From assembly GCF_001761485.1 (NCBI RefSeq), contig NC_090771.1:2356001-2420000 (forward strand): DNA of 64,000 nt. Reading direction: 5' to 3'. Positions 33,076-42,110 of the stretch are shown here, piece by piece. Position numbers and translations under genes: made by a program. The stretch is from Yarrowia lipolytica. Its lineage: Eukaryota > Ascomycota > Dipodascomycetes > Dipodascales. How positions within the stretch are numbered: position 1 is the first letter of the stretch; each line of letters begins with the position of its first letter. The notes beneath the pieces are model-generated. The model was not told the DNA's origin. It did no database searches and worked only from the letters and a program-made list of their open reading frames with translations.

Positions 33076-33255
33076 TTAGTGTCGGAGAGACTCCTTGAGG
33101 GGCCAGACAAAGGCGCCGGCAAAGGCAAGGCCGATATAGCTCAGCAGCAGGGTGCTGGACGATTGGGTAGTGTGTGTGGAGTGGTTTCGCATTGTCTGAG
33201 CCACCCGGGCAGATCGAGCAGTGTTGACAAGAGGTCGAGAGGCGATTCGGAGCAT
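33076..33255 (-). CDS. 59-aa putative mitochondrial single-span membrane protein
   Basis: A short ORF beginning MLRIASRPLVNTARSARVAQ and ending with a hydrophobic segment and WPLKESLRH. The first 25 residues are rich in Arg, Ser and Ala with no acidic residue, which is a textbook matrix-targeting presequence. Residues about 36-51 (STLLLSYIGLAFAGAFVW) form one membrane span, and the tail is short and basic. This plan is typical of small subunits of respiratory complexes or the ATP synthase, but I cannot assign it to one. A TATATAAG box lies 155 bp upstream. Longer frames in other registers over the same DNA are less protein-like. Confidence 0.72.
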   Translation of the reverse strand: MLRIASRPLVNTARSARVAQTMRNHSTHTTQSSSTLLLSYIGLAFAGAFVWPLKESLRH

Positions 33256-33268
33256 TGCGTGGAGGGCT

Positions 33269-33358
33269 GTGAAGACGTGTGAAAGACGTGTGAAAGACGG
33301 GTGTGGTCAGAAGACGGGCGTGGTCAGAAGACGGGCGAAGAGTGTGTGAAAGACGGTG
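33269..33358. repeat. Short tandem repeats in the promoter of the 59-aa gene
   Basis: ACGTGTGAAAG-type units repeat at about 33274-33297, followed by two copies of a GTGGTCAGAAGACGGGC unit at about 33302-33336 and another GTGTGAAAGACGG. They lie between the TATA box and the start codon, so they should be in the 5' leader. Confidence 0.75.
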
Positions 33359-33410
33359 AAGAGAGGAGTGGGAAGACTGCAGAGCTAACACCCCGGGACA
33401 AACGCCCCCT

Positions 33411-33418
33411 CTTATATA
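33411..33418 (-). promoter_or_regulatory. TATA box of the 59-aa gene
   Basis: TATATAAG on the minus strand, about 155 bp upstream of the start at 33255, bordered by a C-rich stretch. Position and orientation support transcription of the small ORF. Confidence 0.45.
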
Positions 33419-35926
33419 CTTGTGTTATACACATCTCCAAAAGTTAGCCGATCAAAGTGGCTGCAGACTAAGGCAAGGTCATGCAGTGCGCCAACCTAGC
33501 TTTTGGTGGCTTGAATGTGGGCTGAGAGGCGGAAATAGTGGCTGGAAAAGTCGCCAGAAAGAGCTGAAGAGAAACTGATATGAAATATAGAATAAGAACG
33601 TCTAGTTTGGTAAGATAACTGCAAATTTCCCCCGAAATCCGTCTTCACAGCCATATTGCCGTCTTGTTTACAAACCATTAACGTTCAGATGGAGAATTAT
33701 GATTGTAGGAAAGGGGGTAGGGATTTGTAGGATTACTGCTCAACAGTTTTGCGATCTGAATATATGATTCGAGAGCTGAAACCAAGCAGAGTTGATTAAT
33801 GCACTCATTTTTCTAATCAGATGCCCACTGCTCTCAATAACTACACCTCAAATCACACCCATACACAGCCATAAACCCAAATACGCTACATGAGGTACCA
33901 TAAACATACAATGCCATAGAATGCGACACATGGACATGGGCGCAAGTTTCGGTTTGATTAGCGTCGCAGATGCACCCAACGGGTGCTTCTGTTTAAGTTG
34001 TATGACGGTATGCGAGATTCCGCTACTTTGGAGTATTGTGAACGATATAGGAGAGGTGAGCAGATGAGAGCAAGACCAGTGGATTATTTGTACCAGAGGC
34101 ATACTTTTGATATAACGAACTTGTAGTATACTCCATCTGGATGTCTCAAAGGTCCGTTATCTAAACAATCAGAAACACTAGGTGGGGGTCTAATTTTGGA
34201 AATAGTGTTCCGAATTGGACTTTAAGGGTGTTGACTCGACCGCCTAGACGCGAGGAATCCAGCTAAAGTCTCGGAACTCTCGACAGATTCCACTGCGTCC
34301 CTCCACACCCAGATATCTACGCCAGCAATAGAGTTTAATTACTTCGCCCAATTTCGGCTGTCCCGAACGGGAATATAACAAACAAACTGAGTGCTGTGTA
34401 GCCACGAGTGAGGCGAATCCATTGAGGGTGGTTTTTTTCCAGTGTGGTTTCGCGCTCGCGAGATAGTTGCGACCTACCAGGTGCCACCTGGCATTTTAAG
34501 ATGATGCACGTAGGATGCATGTGGATCTGATAATTTTAATCAGATGGGATACGACCCAAGCGAGTGCAAGGTTAGAGTTGAGGCGGGTGAAGAGGTAGGG
34601 TCGAGAGGGAGGAAGGGATCAGTGGTGGAGAAGTGGGGTGTGGCTTTTTTTGGTGGGAAAATATTATACATATGTGGTCATGTGAGCTGGCTGATTCTGG
34701 ATCATGTTTCCATTTCCCCACACGCCTTCTCAATCTCGCTTTAGAGGTATCGTTATCTCCAACTCTATACTTTACGCGTAGCTCATTAAACACGTAAAGC
34801 GCGCATTCCTGGTGGCGGCGTGTTTTGCAGCGTGGACGCATGCCAGGTGATTGTGTGTTGTCGCAGAGAAGAGTGTAGAAGGGGGGTTGGAAGTGGTCGA
34901 GAGTCGGTGGTTGTGTAGTTCTACTGGGCTGTGGTGGTGTTCGGTTATCAGATGTGCAGGTATTCTCGTTAGGCGCGCCAGATTCATCGATATTATCAAT
35001 TTCGGCCGGGTTGATTAATTTCTGCCATTATTTTTTGCCTTGCTTTCATCTCAATGGCAATCACACTTCCGGTTTGGGTTGTAATTAGTCTGCTGTTTTC
35101 CGGTACTTGTATAGCTGTAGCTTCCCTATGAATGCTGAATGGGGTAAACATATGGGATGGCAGGAACAAAGAAGAGCCGTCAAGAGCAAGAATGAGCTGA
35201 GCGAGAGATCGCTGCTGTCACTCGGTCCCAATCAACTCGCTCAAGCCCCCAAATCTACCCTATAGAGGTACCTCGTCGTACTCGCCTACGCTTTGGTGTT
35301 CACTTTCTCCTCAATCTCAGTTTGATTAGATAGTCTGACTGGACCGGGTAACTGCCGTCACGTGCGTGGGTCTCTAGTGTCTTACCTGGACTAATTAGCT
35401 GCTCATAGAGAGGAGATGGTATCAGTTGTACAGGTCTGTGAGTTACACCCAGCAGCGCTACTTGTAGATGGTGCTATATGACGTCACGCGTAATCTGATA
35501 AAAGTTATCAGATCAGAAGTGCGACCGAGATTAGGGTGTAGAGGGCACAACATCAGATGAAAGAGATCGTGTGGATGATAACTACGAACTATTTGCTTCT
35601 GTCACGAGGTATAGGCCACCCATATTAGAGAGGTATAGATCCGACAAATTATGATAATTCATGGTACGACTAATACGAGCACGAACTAAAGAAATAGATC
35701 ACTATAGGGAAACGAAGAACTGCAAGTACTTGTTACTTGTTTATCTCGCTTGAACGGATATCGAACACTTCATGCAGATATATTGACGCTGAACTTCAGG
35801 TGCACCTCCTTGAGTCAAGCAGCAGGTAGAGACACAGCCATTCGCACCTACAGTAATCTCCCCCTCAAACTTGCGCCACTCAACCATTCCACTATCTATG
35901 ACATGCATTAATACTCGGTGGTACAT
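33419..35926. other. 2.5 kb intergenic region
   Basis: No convincing gene. A CACGTG lies at about 35359. A short perfect inverted repeat around CCAGGTGCCACCTGG (about 34479-34493) is present. Frame 34572-34841 (minus) and its overlaps have no known relatives. Confidence 0.5.
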
Positions 35927-37285
35927 TTACTTTTTGAAGAAGCTCATCAGAGAGCTCTGCTTATTCGCCTTCTTGCTCTTCTTGGCTCCTGCTGCTGGCT
36001 CAGGCGACTCTTTCTTGACTTCCTTCTTAACCTCCTTCTTCACGTCCCTCTTGACCTCCTCCTTGAGGCCACTTTCGTCTTCATCCTCATCGCATGACTC
36101 CCACGTTTCAACCTTTTTGTAAGTCACGTATCCGTCCTCGTCCAGCTCCTGCACCTTCTTTATCACCTTCTTCTTTCCTCTCTTGGCAGTGGTGGTTGTG
36201 GTATGAACATCCTCTCCGTCGTTAGTCATGTGGACGTCGGTCATTTCAACGTCCTCCTTGTTACCATTGTCATCGTCGCCCATCTCAACGTCTTCAGTGG
36301 TAACGTCGAGTTCCCCACCAGCAATCATCTGGGCATCCGTCAATGTATCCTTCTCGGCCTTCTCCAGATCCTCCTGGAGCTCCTCCTTGATGGTCTCCTT
36401 TTCAGGCTCCTCCTTCTTCACAGGTTGCTTCACGGGAATATCAAAATCTTCATCCTCGTCTGCAAACAATGCCTCCTCCAGCTCCCTCTGTCGTTTCTTC
36501 TCGGCCTCTTCAGCCTCCAGCTGTTTCTTTGACTTAGGCGCGGGCTCCTTGGGCTTGGGTTCGTTCTTCTTGCCCTCCTTGACTGCGTCTAGGACGGATT
36601 TGCCCTTGGGTGCCTTGGTTTCCTTCCTTTCCTCCTTGACGGGTGCCGCCTTCTCTTCCTTGATGGGTGTAGTCTCCTTCTTGACGTCCTTCACAGCCTC
36701 CTTGTGATCATCCTTCTTCTCGTGCTTCGCAGGCGTCGTTTCCTTGGCCTCCTTCTTCTTACCACCAAAGAAATCCAGCTTGGGCTTCTGTTTAGCAGCA
36801 GGCTTCTTGGCAGGAGCAGTCGTAATAAGGGGCTTAGAAGCAGCTGCTGCCACAGGAGGCGAATCATCCTTTATGACGGGCTTGGTGGGAGTCAAATCAA
36901 CGCCTTCAACAAGCTCACTCACAATGGCAAACTTGTTAGGACCCATAGACGACGCCTCAAGAGCCATGTTATAGAGAATGGTCGTGGTGGTTGGAGAGGC
37001 CGACACCGAGTAAATGAGCTGCGAAACAGGCTCGTTGAACTCGGATCGTTTTGTGGCGATCTCAGAGCCGTCACACAGCTCAATCGTCGAGACACCGTGC
37101 CTCTTGACGCCTCGCAGGCAGTATGTGACGTGCAGCGAGTTGTCGCTCTTGTTGGACTCCACGTACTCGGTGAGTACTTCGCGAGCCTGTTTCGGTGCAA
37201 TGTCGAATTTGCGGCTTAGCATCGCATAGCTGACCGAAAGCTGTTCGCCGGAAATCGCCACCGTCAGGTACTCTTTGGCGTCCAT
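35927..37285 (-). CDS. POL32: DNA polymerase delta subunit 3 (Pol32/Cdc27)
   Basis: A 452-aa protein with the plan of the non-essential third subunit of DNA polymerase delta. The N-terminal 110-140 residues form the domain that binds the second subunit (MDAKEYLTVAISGEQLSVSYAML, with a winged-helix-like pattern). The middle is long, charged, low-complexity and Lys/Glu-rich. The extreme C-terminus QSSLMSFF (443-450) is a canonical PIP box (QxxLxxFF) that docks on PCNA. Function: processivity of leading/lagging-strand and break-induced replication, and contribution to Pol zeta, in the nucleus. S. cerevisiae Pol32 is shorter (350 aa), the difference lying in the disordered middle. It is divergent from TAD1. 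Confidence 0.9.
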   Translation of the reverse strand: MDAKEYLTVAISGEQLSVSYAMLSRKFDIAPKQAREVLTEYVESNKSDNSLHVTYCLRGVKRHGVSTIELCDGSEIATKRSEFNEPVSQLIYSVSASPTTTTILYNMALEASSMGPNKFAIVSELVEGVDLTPTKPVIKDDSPPVAAAASKPLITTAPAKKPAAKQKPKLDFFGGKKKEAKETTPAKHEKKDDHKEAVKDVKKETTPIKEEKAAPVKEERKETKAPKGKSVLDAVKEGKKNEPKPKEPAPKSKKQLEAEEAEKKRQRELEEALFADEDEDFDIPVKQPVKKEEPEKETIKEELQEDLEKAEKDTLTDAQMIAGGELDVTTEDVEMGDDDNGNKEDVEMTDVHMTNDGEDVHTTTTTAKRGKKKVIKKVQELDEDGYVTYKKVETWESCDEDEDESGLKEEVKRDVKKEVKKEVKKESPEPAAGAKKSKKANKQSSLMSFFKK

Positions 37286-37913
37286 AGTCGTGTGGTGTAG
37301 TGTGGTGTTGATGAGTGCTTGTACTAGATCATGAGACGCGTCACGTACAGTGAGTGGAAATTGATTTTAGAGTTGGAGCTTATGGAGACGGCTTGAAAAG
37401 TAGAGATTTTTGAAAAGAAAAAAGCAGATGAATGACGATTTTTGTCTATAGAATAAACATAAAGGAGTCTAATGTTGTATATTTTCTTTTCTCCCGTTTT
37501 AATTGGCTCATTTTTGACCCACTTTGAGGAGACATGGTAAATGGGTGCACTGTAAGTGGATATATATTGAAGATCACGTTTTAGATCTCTGCAAAATCAA
37601 GATATTGAGAGATATTTTCGAAATGATAAATAAAATAATTGAAACTCATAATTTAAACCATTGAAACTCATCATTTTAGATACTGAAATATTCCATTTTC
37701 TGCTCACAACCCCATCTGTACTGTATGTAGAAGTTCCAACAAGAAACTTTTTTCATGTCGATTCTTTTATACACAACAGAACGACACTTCAATATATACC
37801 TCTTCTGAGCTACTGCATCAGGAAACAGACCAGACAGCCGTGCTTCTTATACAGTACGTGATTGTTATACGACCGACCTTCCAGATCAATCTCCATATAC
37901 CCTCCACAGTTGC
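37286..37913. promoter_or_regulatory. Divergent promoter region of POL32 and TAD1
   Basis: 628 bp between two start codons, AT-rich in the centre. An imperfect direct repeat TTGAAACTCATxATTT occurs twice at about 37639-37676. ACGCGTCA near 37337, next to POL32, contains ACGCGT, the MCB word of replication genes in other yeasts. Confidence 0.45.
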
Positions 37914-39041
37914 ATGATACCCCAGGTTGTGATAGACAAGTTCAACTCTCTACCCAAGAAGGGGAAGCCGCTGGTTCGCACCAACAACGTGCCCGAATGG
38001 ACGACTCTAGCAGGACTAGTGCTGACTAGCACCATGGATGACTCGTCCACCTGTGTATGTCTTTGCACAGGTGTCAAGGCCACCCCAGACGAAAAGTTAT
38101 CGTGTAGTAATGGCTTTCTACTGCACGATATGCATGCTGAGATTCTCGTTTTACGGGCATTCAACGTGTTTCTAATTGAGGAGGGCAAGAAGGCCGAATC
38201 TGAGTACGTCGAGACTCTCGAGAGCGGGAAAAGGAGACTGAAGCCACATTTCAAGGTCAGTTTATGGATCAGTGAGCTTCCCTGTGGCGATTCAAGCATG
38301 GAATGCATACAGGACAACGCGGATGATGACTGGGGAGCTGCTCCTCAAGACTGTGTGCTTCGTGGAAGAGAATACTACACCACAACTGGAAGAGTGCGCA
38401 CCAAACCAGGCAGAAGGGACTCACCTATGACTCTGTCTAAAAGCTGCAGCGACAAGCTGGCCATGAAGCAGTATACTGGGGTGGTAATGGGAGTGGTAGA
38501 GCGTGTTTTCGAGCAGGTGTATCTCGATGAATTGGTGGTTCCAGCTGGTAATGATATTGGAATCAAAAGAGCGTTCAGAGACAGACTGGAACAGGGCATA
38601 AAGCGGACTTTGGACGGAGAGGAAGTGGAGAGCACAGCGCCAAAGCCTCGGTACTTTGACACAATCACCACGGATACTACATTTGCATACTCTCAGGAGC
38701 CCGGAAGGAAACCCTCGGCCAGTAGTATCATCTGGACAATCAATACAGGGAATGAGGTGGTTTTGAATGGTGTCAAAATGGGCCATAAACCGACAAACAT
38801 GAATCCACAAAGCGCATCAAAGGTATCCAGACAGGCCATTTGGATGGCGACTAAACCGTTGTTGAAAGATTCGCAGTTCGATGATTACTACAGCGCCAAA
38901 TGCTGTGTCGGCCGTACAGAGAAAATCCAGATGGGCCATACAGCTCTTCACGCCTGGCATTGCACTTGCAAAGATAATTTTCGCTTGAGTGGTGACAATG
39001 AGAAGGAGACTGGCGATATTCAGCCGGGGATTCTCAACTAA
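37914..39041 (+). CDS. TAD1: tRNA-specific adenosine deaminase 1
   Basis: A 375-aa ADAT1/Tad1 enzyme, which deaminates A37 of tRNA-Ala to inosine (later m1I). All catalytic parts are visible: HAE (His74, Glu76) in LHDMHAEILVLRAF, the PCGDSS motif with Cys124, and Cys178 in SKSCSDKLA; His and the two Cys bind the zinc and Glu moves the proton. The wide spacing between the two zinc cysteines is normal for the ADAR-type deaminase domain. S. cerevisiae Tad1 is 400 aa, so the length fits. The C-terminal part with GRTEKIQMGH is less conserved. The ATG at 37914 gives a start at the family's usual distance from the domain. Confidence 0.95.
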   Translation: MIPQVVIDKFNSLPKKGKPLVRTNNVPEWTTLAGLVLTSTMDDSSTCVCLCTGVKATPDEKLSCSNGFLLHDMHAEILVLRAFNVFLIEEGKKAESEYVETLESGKRRLKPHFKVSLWISELPCGDSSMECIQDNADDDWGAAPQDCVLRGREYYTTTGRVRTKPGRRDSPMTLSKSCSDKLAMKQYTGVVMGVVERVFEQVYLDELVVPAGNDIGIKRAFRDRLEQGIKRTLDGEEVESTAPKPRYFDTITTDTTFAYSQEPGRKPSASSIIWTINTGNEVVLNGVKMGHKPTNMNPQSASKVSRQAIWMATKPLLKDSQFDDYYSAKCCVGRTEKIQMGHTALHAWHCTCKDNFRLSGDNEKETGDIQPGILN

Positions 39042-39410
39042 TTGTTGGTTACTCGGTGGGGTCAACTAAGATACTTGAATCACAAACTGAACGAAGGGGC
39101 TTCACTCGAGCGCAGTCTTATTGCTGGACATTGGAGAACAAATAGAACATTATAATGCATTGATTCACACACAGATGATGATCTAGTCTAGTTCGATAGC
39201 TCGATACAAGTACATACTATAGTATTGAACGGTTATCCATTGTGGACCATGAAGCCACCTCTTCATGCAGTAGCCACACACAAGCAGATAGAATAGCCAC
39301 AAGTGACCTGAACTAACAACCATCCTACATTTACATAGCAAATCACTCGGCCTCTGTTTTGTTGCTCATATATGCATCTACTTCTACAAAATTGTATTGT
39401 ACCGGGCAGT
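39042..39410. other. Convergent spacer between TAD1 and the ankyrin gene
   Basis: 369 bp, AT-balanced, with one GATACAAGTACATACTA word. Nothing else seen. Confidence 0.55.
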
Positions 39411-40613
39411 CTATTCCGACTCGCCTCCGTCGTCTTCTTCGCCAATGAATCCAGCGTCGTCTGTGTTAGTATCGAATGAAGGGTGTGTCATTCAGAGTGC
39501 AGCGAAGAATCTTGTGAGCGAGTGACTTGTAGTATCGGGTTTGGCGAGTAGAGTAGCTATGGCCACCGCAACGCGCCGTGAGGGACAAGGCCGTAGTAAC
39601 ATCACAGCCATAGAGGCACCATCAAGCTGAGATAATGTGAATTGAGTAAAACACATTCCAATGCGCACATCATTTAGCTGGAATGCTGGAATGATGTATG
39701 GCTTCCAAGGCTCGGGGTATCAGATGGGGTAGTAAAAAACAGCTTTTACAAGAAAGCAATTGATTTAGAAAAAGAGCTGATAGCGATCTACCCGTCTAAT
39801 AGTTTCAATTGCGCCACCTGCTTCCCTTTAAGACAACTGACCGTAGCACTCCTCAGGCTCCGTCAACCAATTCTCAGCCACCACACAATATAGCCTTCCC
39901 CAACTCCACACTCCACGCGTTGTCTAAGCATACATGACACAGGCAACACAGATAGATCTACAAGGAACAGCATTGACGCAGACAGCAACCACAATCTGCC
40001 TTGTTGCAGGGTGTATGAAATCGCCATGATTTTGCGTCTCTGACTGAGTCATGGTGATCCGTGCAGATTTAGTCTGGCAAGCTGTGGGATAGTCCGTCTT
40101 CGCTTCGCTAGGTGTACCCAGCGCTCTCTCACACTTCACCGCTTGGCGCGGTAGTGCCCGTTTGTACTCACCACCATCTCCCATCAGCAACGCCATCTCG
40201 GCTGCTCGTAAACTTTCTCCGTGCTGTGTGTCTTCTTCTGACACCAGATCGATGGGCTTGAGCCCCTCCTTGTTTTCGTGTTTCACGTCCGAGCCTGCAT
40301 CAACCAGCATGTCGATAATGGCCACCGACACCTCAGGAGCCTTGGCGATGGCCCGGGCAGCCAGATGTAGTGGAGTGTCGCCGTTGATTCGGTTCACGGG
40401 GTCGACCTCGACGCCCTCCTGGTCCAGCAGCAGGTCCAGGGTGTCGTAGGCGCCATTGGCAGCAGCAAGATGAAGAGCCGTGTTGCCCAGAGGGTCACGC
40501 GACTCGTTGATGAGAGCCGCGCCTCCAGAGAGCACGCTCTCGAGCTGCTCAACGTTGTTTCGGCGGGCCGCGTCCAGCAGGATTTCCGAGGGGGAGGCTC
40601 CGTCTGAAGACAT
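39411..40613 (-). CDS. Small ankyrin-repeat protein, two exons
   Basis: Exon 1 runs from 40613 to 40172 and exon 2 from 39460 to 39411, giving 163 aa. The donor is GTGAGT and the acceptor follows GATACTAACACAG. Exon 1 holds about three ankyrin repeats: EILLDAARRNNVEQLESVL, GNTALHLAAANGAYDTLDLLL and GDTPLHLAARAIAKAPEVSV, with a fourth partial unit HENKEGLKPIDLV. Exon 2 adds only DAGFIGEEDDGGESE and a stop. The tail with GFIG and acidic residues resembles the end of the small ankyrin protein YCR051W of S. cerevisiae, of unknown function in cytosol and nucleus. Reading through the donor without splicing gives an unlikely 229-aa protein with a Cys- and Thr-rich tail. Confidence 0.88.
39461..40171 (-). 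other. Intron of the ankyrin gene
   Basis: A 711-nt intron with GTGAGT donor and TACTAACACAG acceptor, interrupting the gene between codons 147 and 148 in phase 1. It contains no obvious internal gene. Confidence 0.88.
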
Positions 40614-42110
40614 GTTGTACTGAGTGTCGTAGTTACGGTATGCTGCGTCTAAGCCCTTGAGCGTTATTAATGAGGTGTCAATAGGGTTAGGTGTTTGGGG
40701 TGTCTGGATTTCGGGATTTTATAATGAGCTCAGAGAGACGGGCATTTGTTCAGTGAGTCAGAAAGGCTTCTGTAATTGGCCAGAATAAAAAAAACCCACC
40801 CCATCTACCCCTTTCCTACACCGTTCTAGAGCTCCTGGTCTACATCCAAGGAGGCGCGGTCATATAGAACTTTATCGGACTTGTTGGAGTGTTCTTGGAG
40901 AAGATGGAGGGCTACAATAAAAGTGGTTATAAAAGAGAGACAGGTGGTGAATTGGGCTGCTAATAGGTGAGAACGAGAAGACGGACTTCAGCAAGTATTT
41001 TATATGAAACTACTTGAGATCTGATGCTCGGCACTGACAATTGACACTCAAACTGCTGCACAATCGCACACAATGATAGGACAATTGGTGCATGGGTGGC
41101 TGCATGCTGAGAGGAAGGTGGAGTGGAGGTTGTCCAGTGATATTATGGGCCGCTACAGTACGTACAAGTGGCTCAGATACGCCGATTTTAGGCACTGACG
41201 AAATATAGGGGCCATGATTCCAGACAATTGGTGTGAAATATGATACCGGTTCTGCAGGTACAGTACCTACAAACTCCTACAAGTACAAGTACAGTGTACA
41301 AGTACATGGCGTAGAAGCACCGTTCATTGCTGTGATGTGAATCCTCTACCGTCAGTACAATCCGTCGCATGTACTTGTTCGCACAAAGAAGAAAGTCGTT
41401 GGACATCGTTTCTCGGGGTTTGCTGTGGATTTTCAAAAGATATACACCTGAATCAACTCCTTTAACCCTGGAGACTCCAGCGATATCAAAACCAATGCCT
41501 TGTGTGAGACACGAAAAAATATATCACCGTTCGGAGATAAATAACCGTTATCAGTGCATCGTATCAGTGGACTAGTACGAGGGGGTGTGGAGGAGTGTGG
41601 ATGAAATTAGTAAGCGGATTAGATCAATTAGGTCATTGATATATCATTAGTTTTTGTTTGATTCCATTCCGCAAAATACAGCGACTTTTATGGGGGATAT
41701 ACAGAAGAAAGAAGATTAGTTGACCTCGTTTTAATTAGTTTGCATTTTAGTTAAACTGTCCACAGAAAAACCCGCGTCAACATACGAAGTCATGTACAGT
41801 ATGTATGAGTATGTATAATGGTATCAAAAGAAAGATACGTAACTGTCTCCTAAATCCAAATCTACTGTCAAAAAATCAATAGAATCACGGCTTGCAAATT
41901 TACACCCTTTTACTCTGCATTAGTCATCAGATCCTTGACCCCAGTTCGTATCATATCTCCTCAAACTCTTCTCAGCCTTCCCCAGTCTCTTATTCCACCT
42001 CTCCAAGTGACTTGCTGCTGCCCTAACGCGAAACCCTATCCGCCAGATATTTTAGTATGCATGATATCACGTAAATTTACCCCTAAGCTAATTACTACCA
42101 GTACAACGCC
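40614..42110. other. 1.5 kb divergent intergenic region (ankyrin gene / KAP114)
   Basis: Contains a dense block of TACAAGTACAGTGTACAAGTAC words at about 41277-41305. No convincing ORF. Several TATA-like words precede KAP114, none at a decisive position. Confidence 0.5.

Noticed and set aside
32963-33391. 142-codon minus-strand frame over the 59-aa gene
   Set aside because: Ser/His/Pro-rich composition without family pattern; the shorter frame within it has a presequence, a membrane span and a natural stop.
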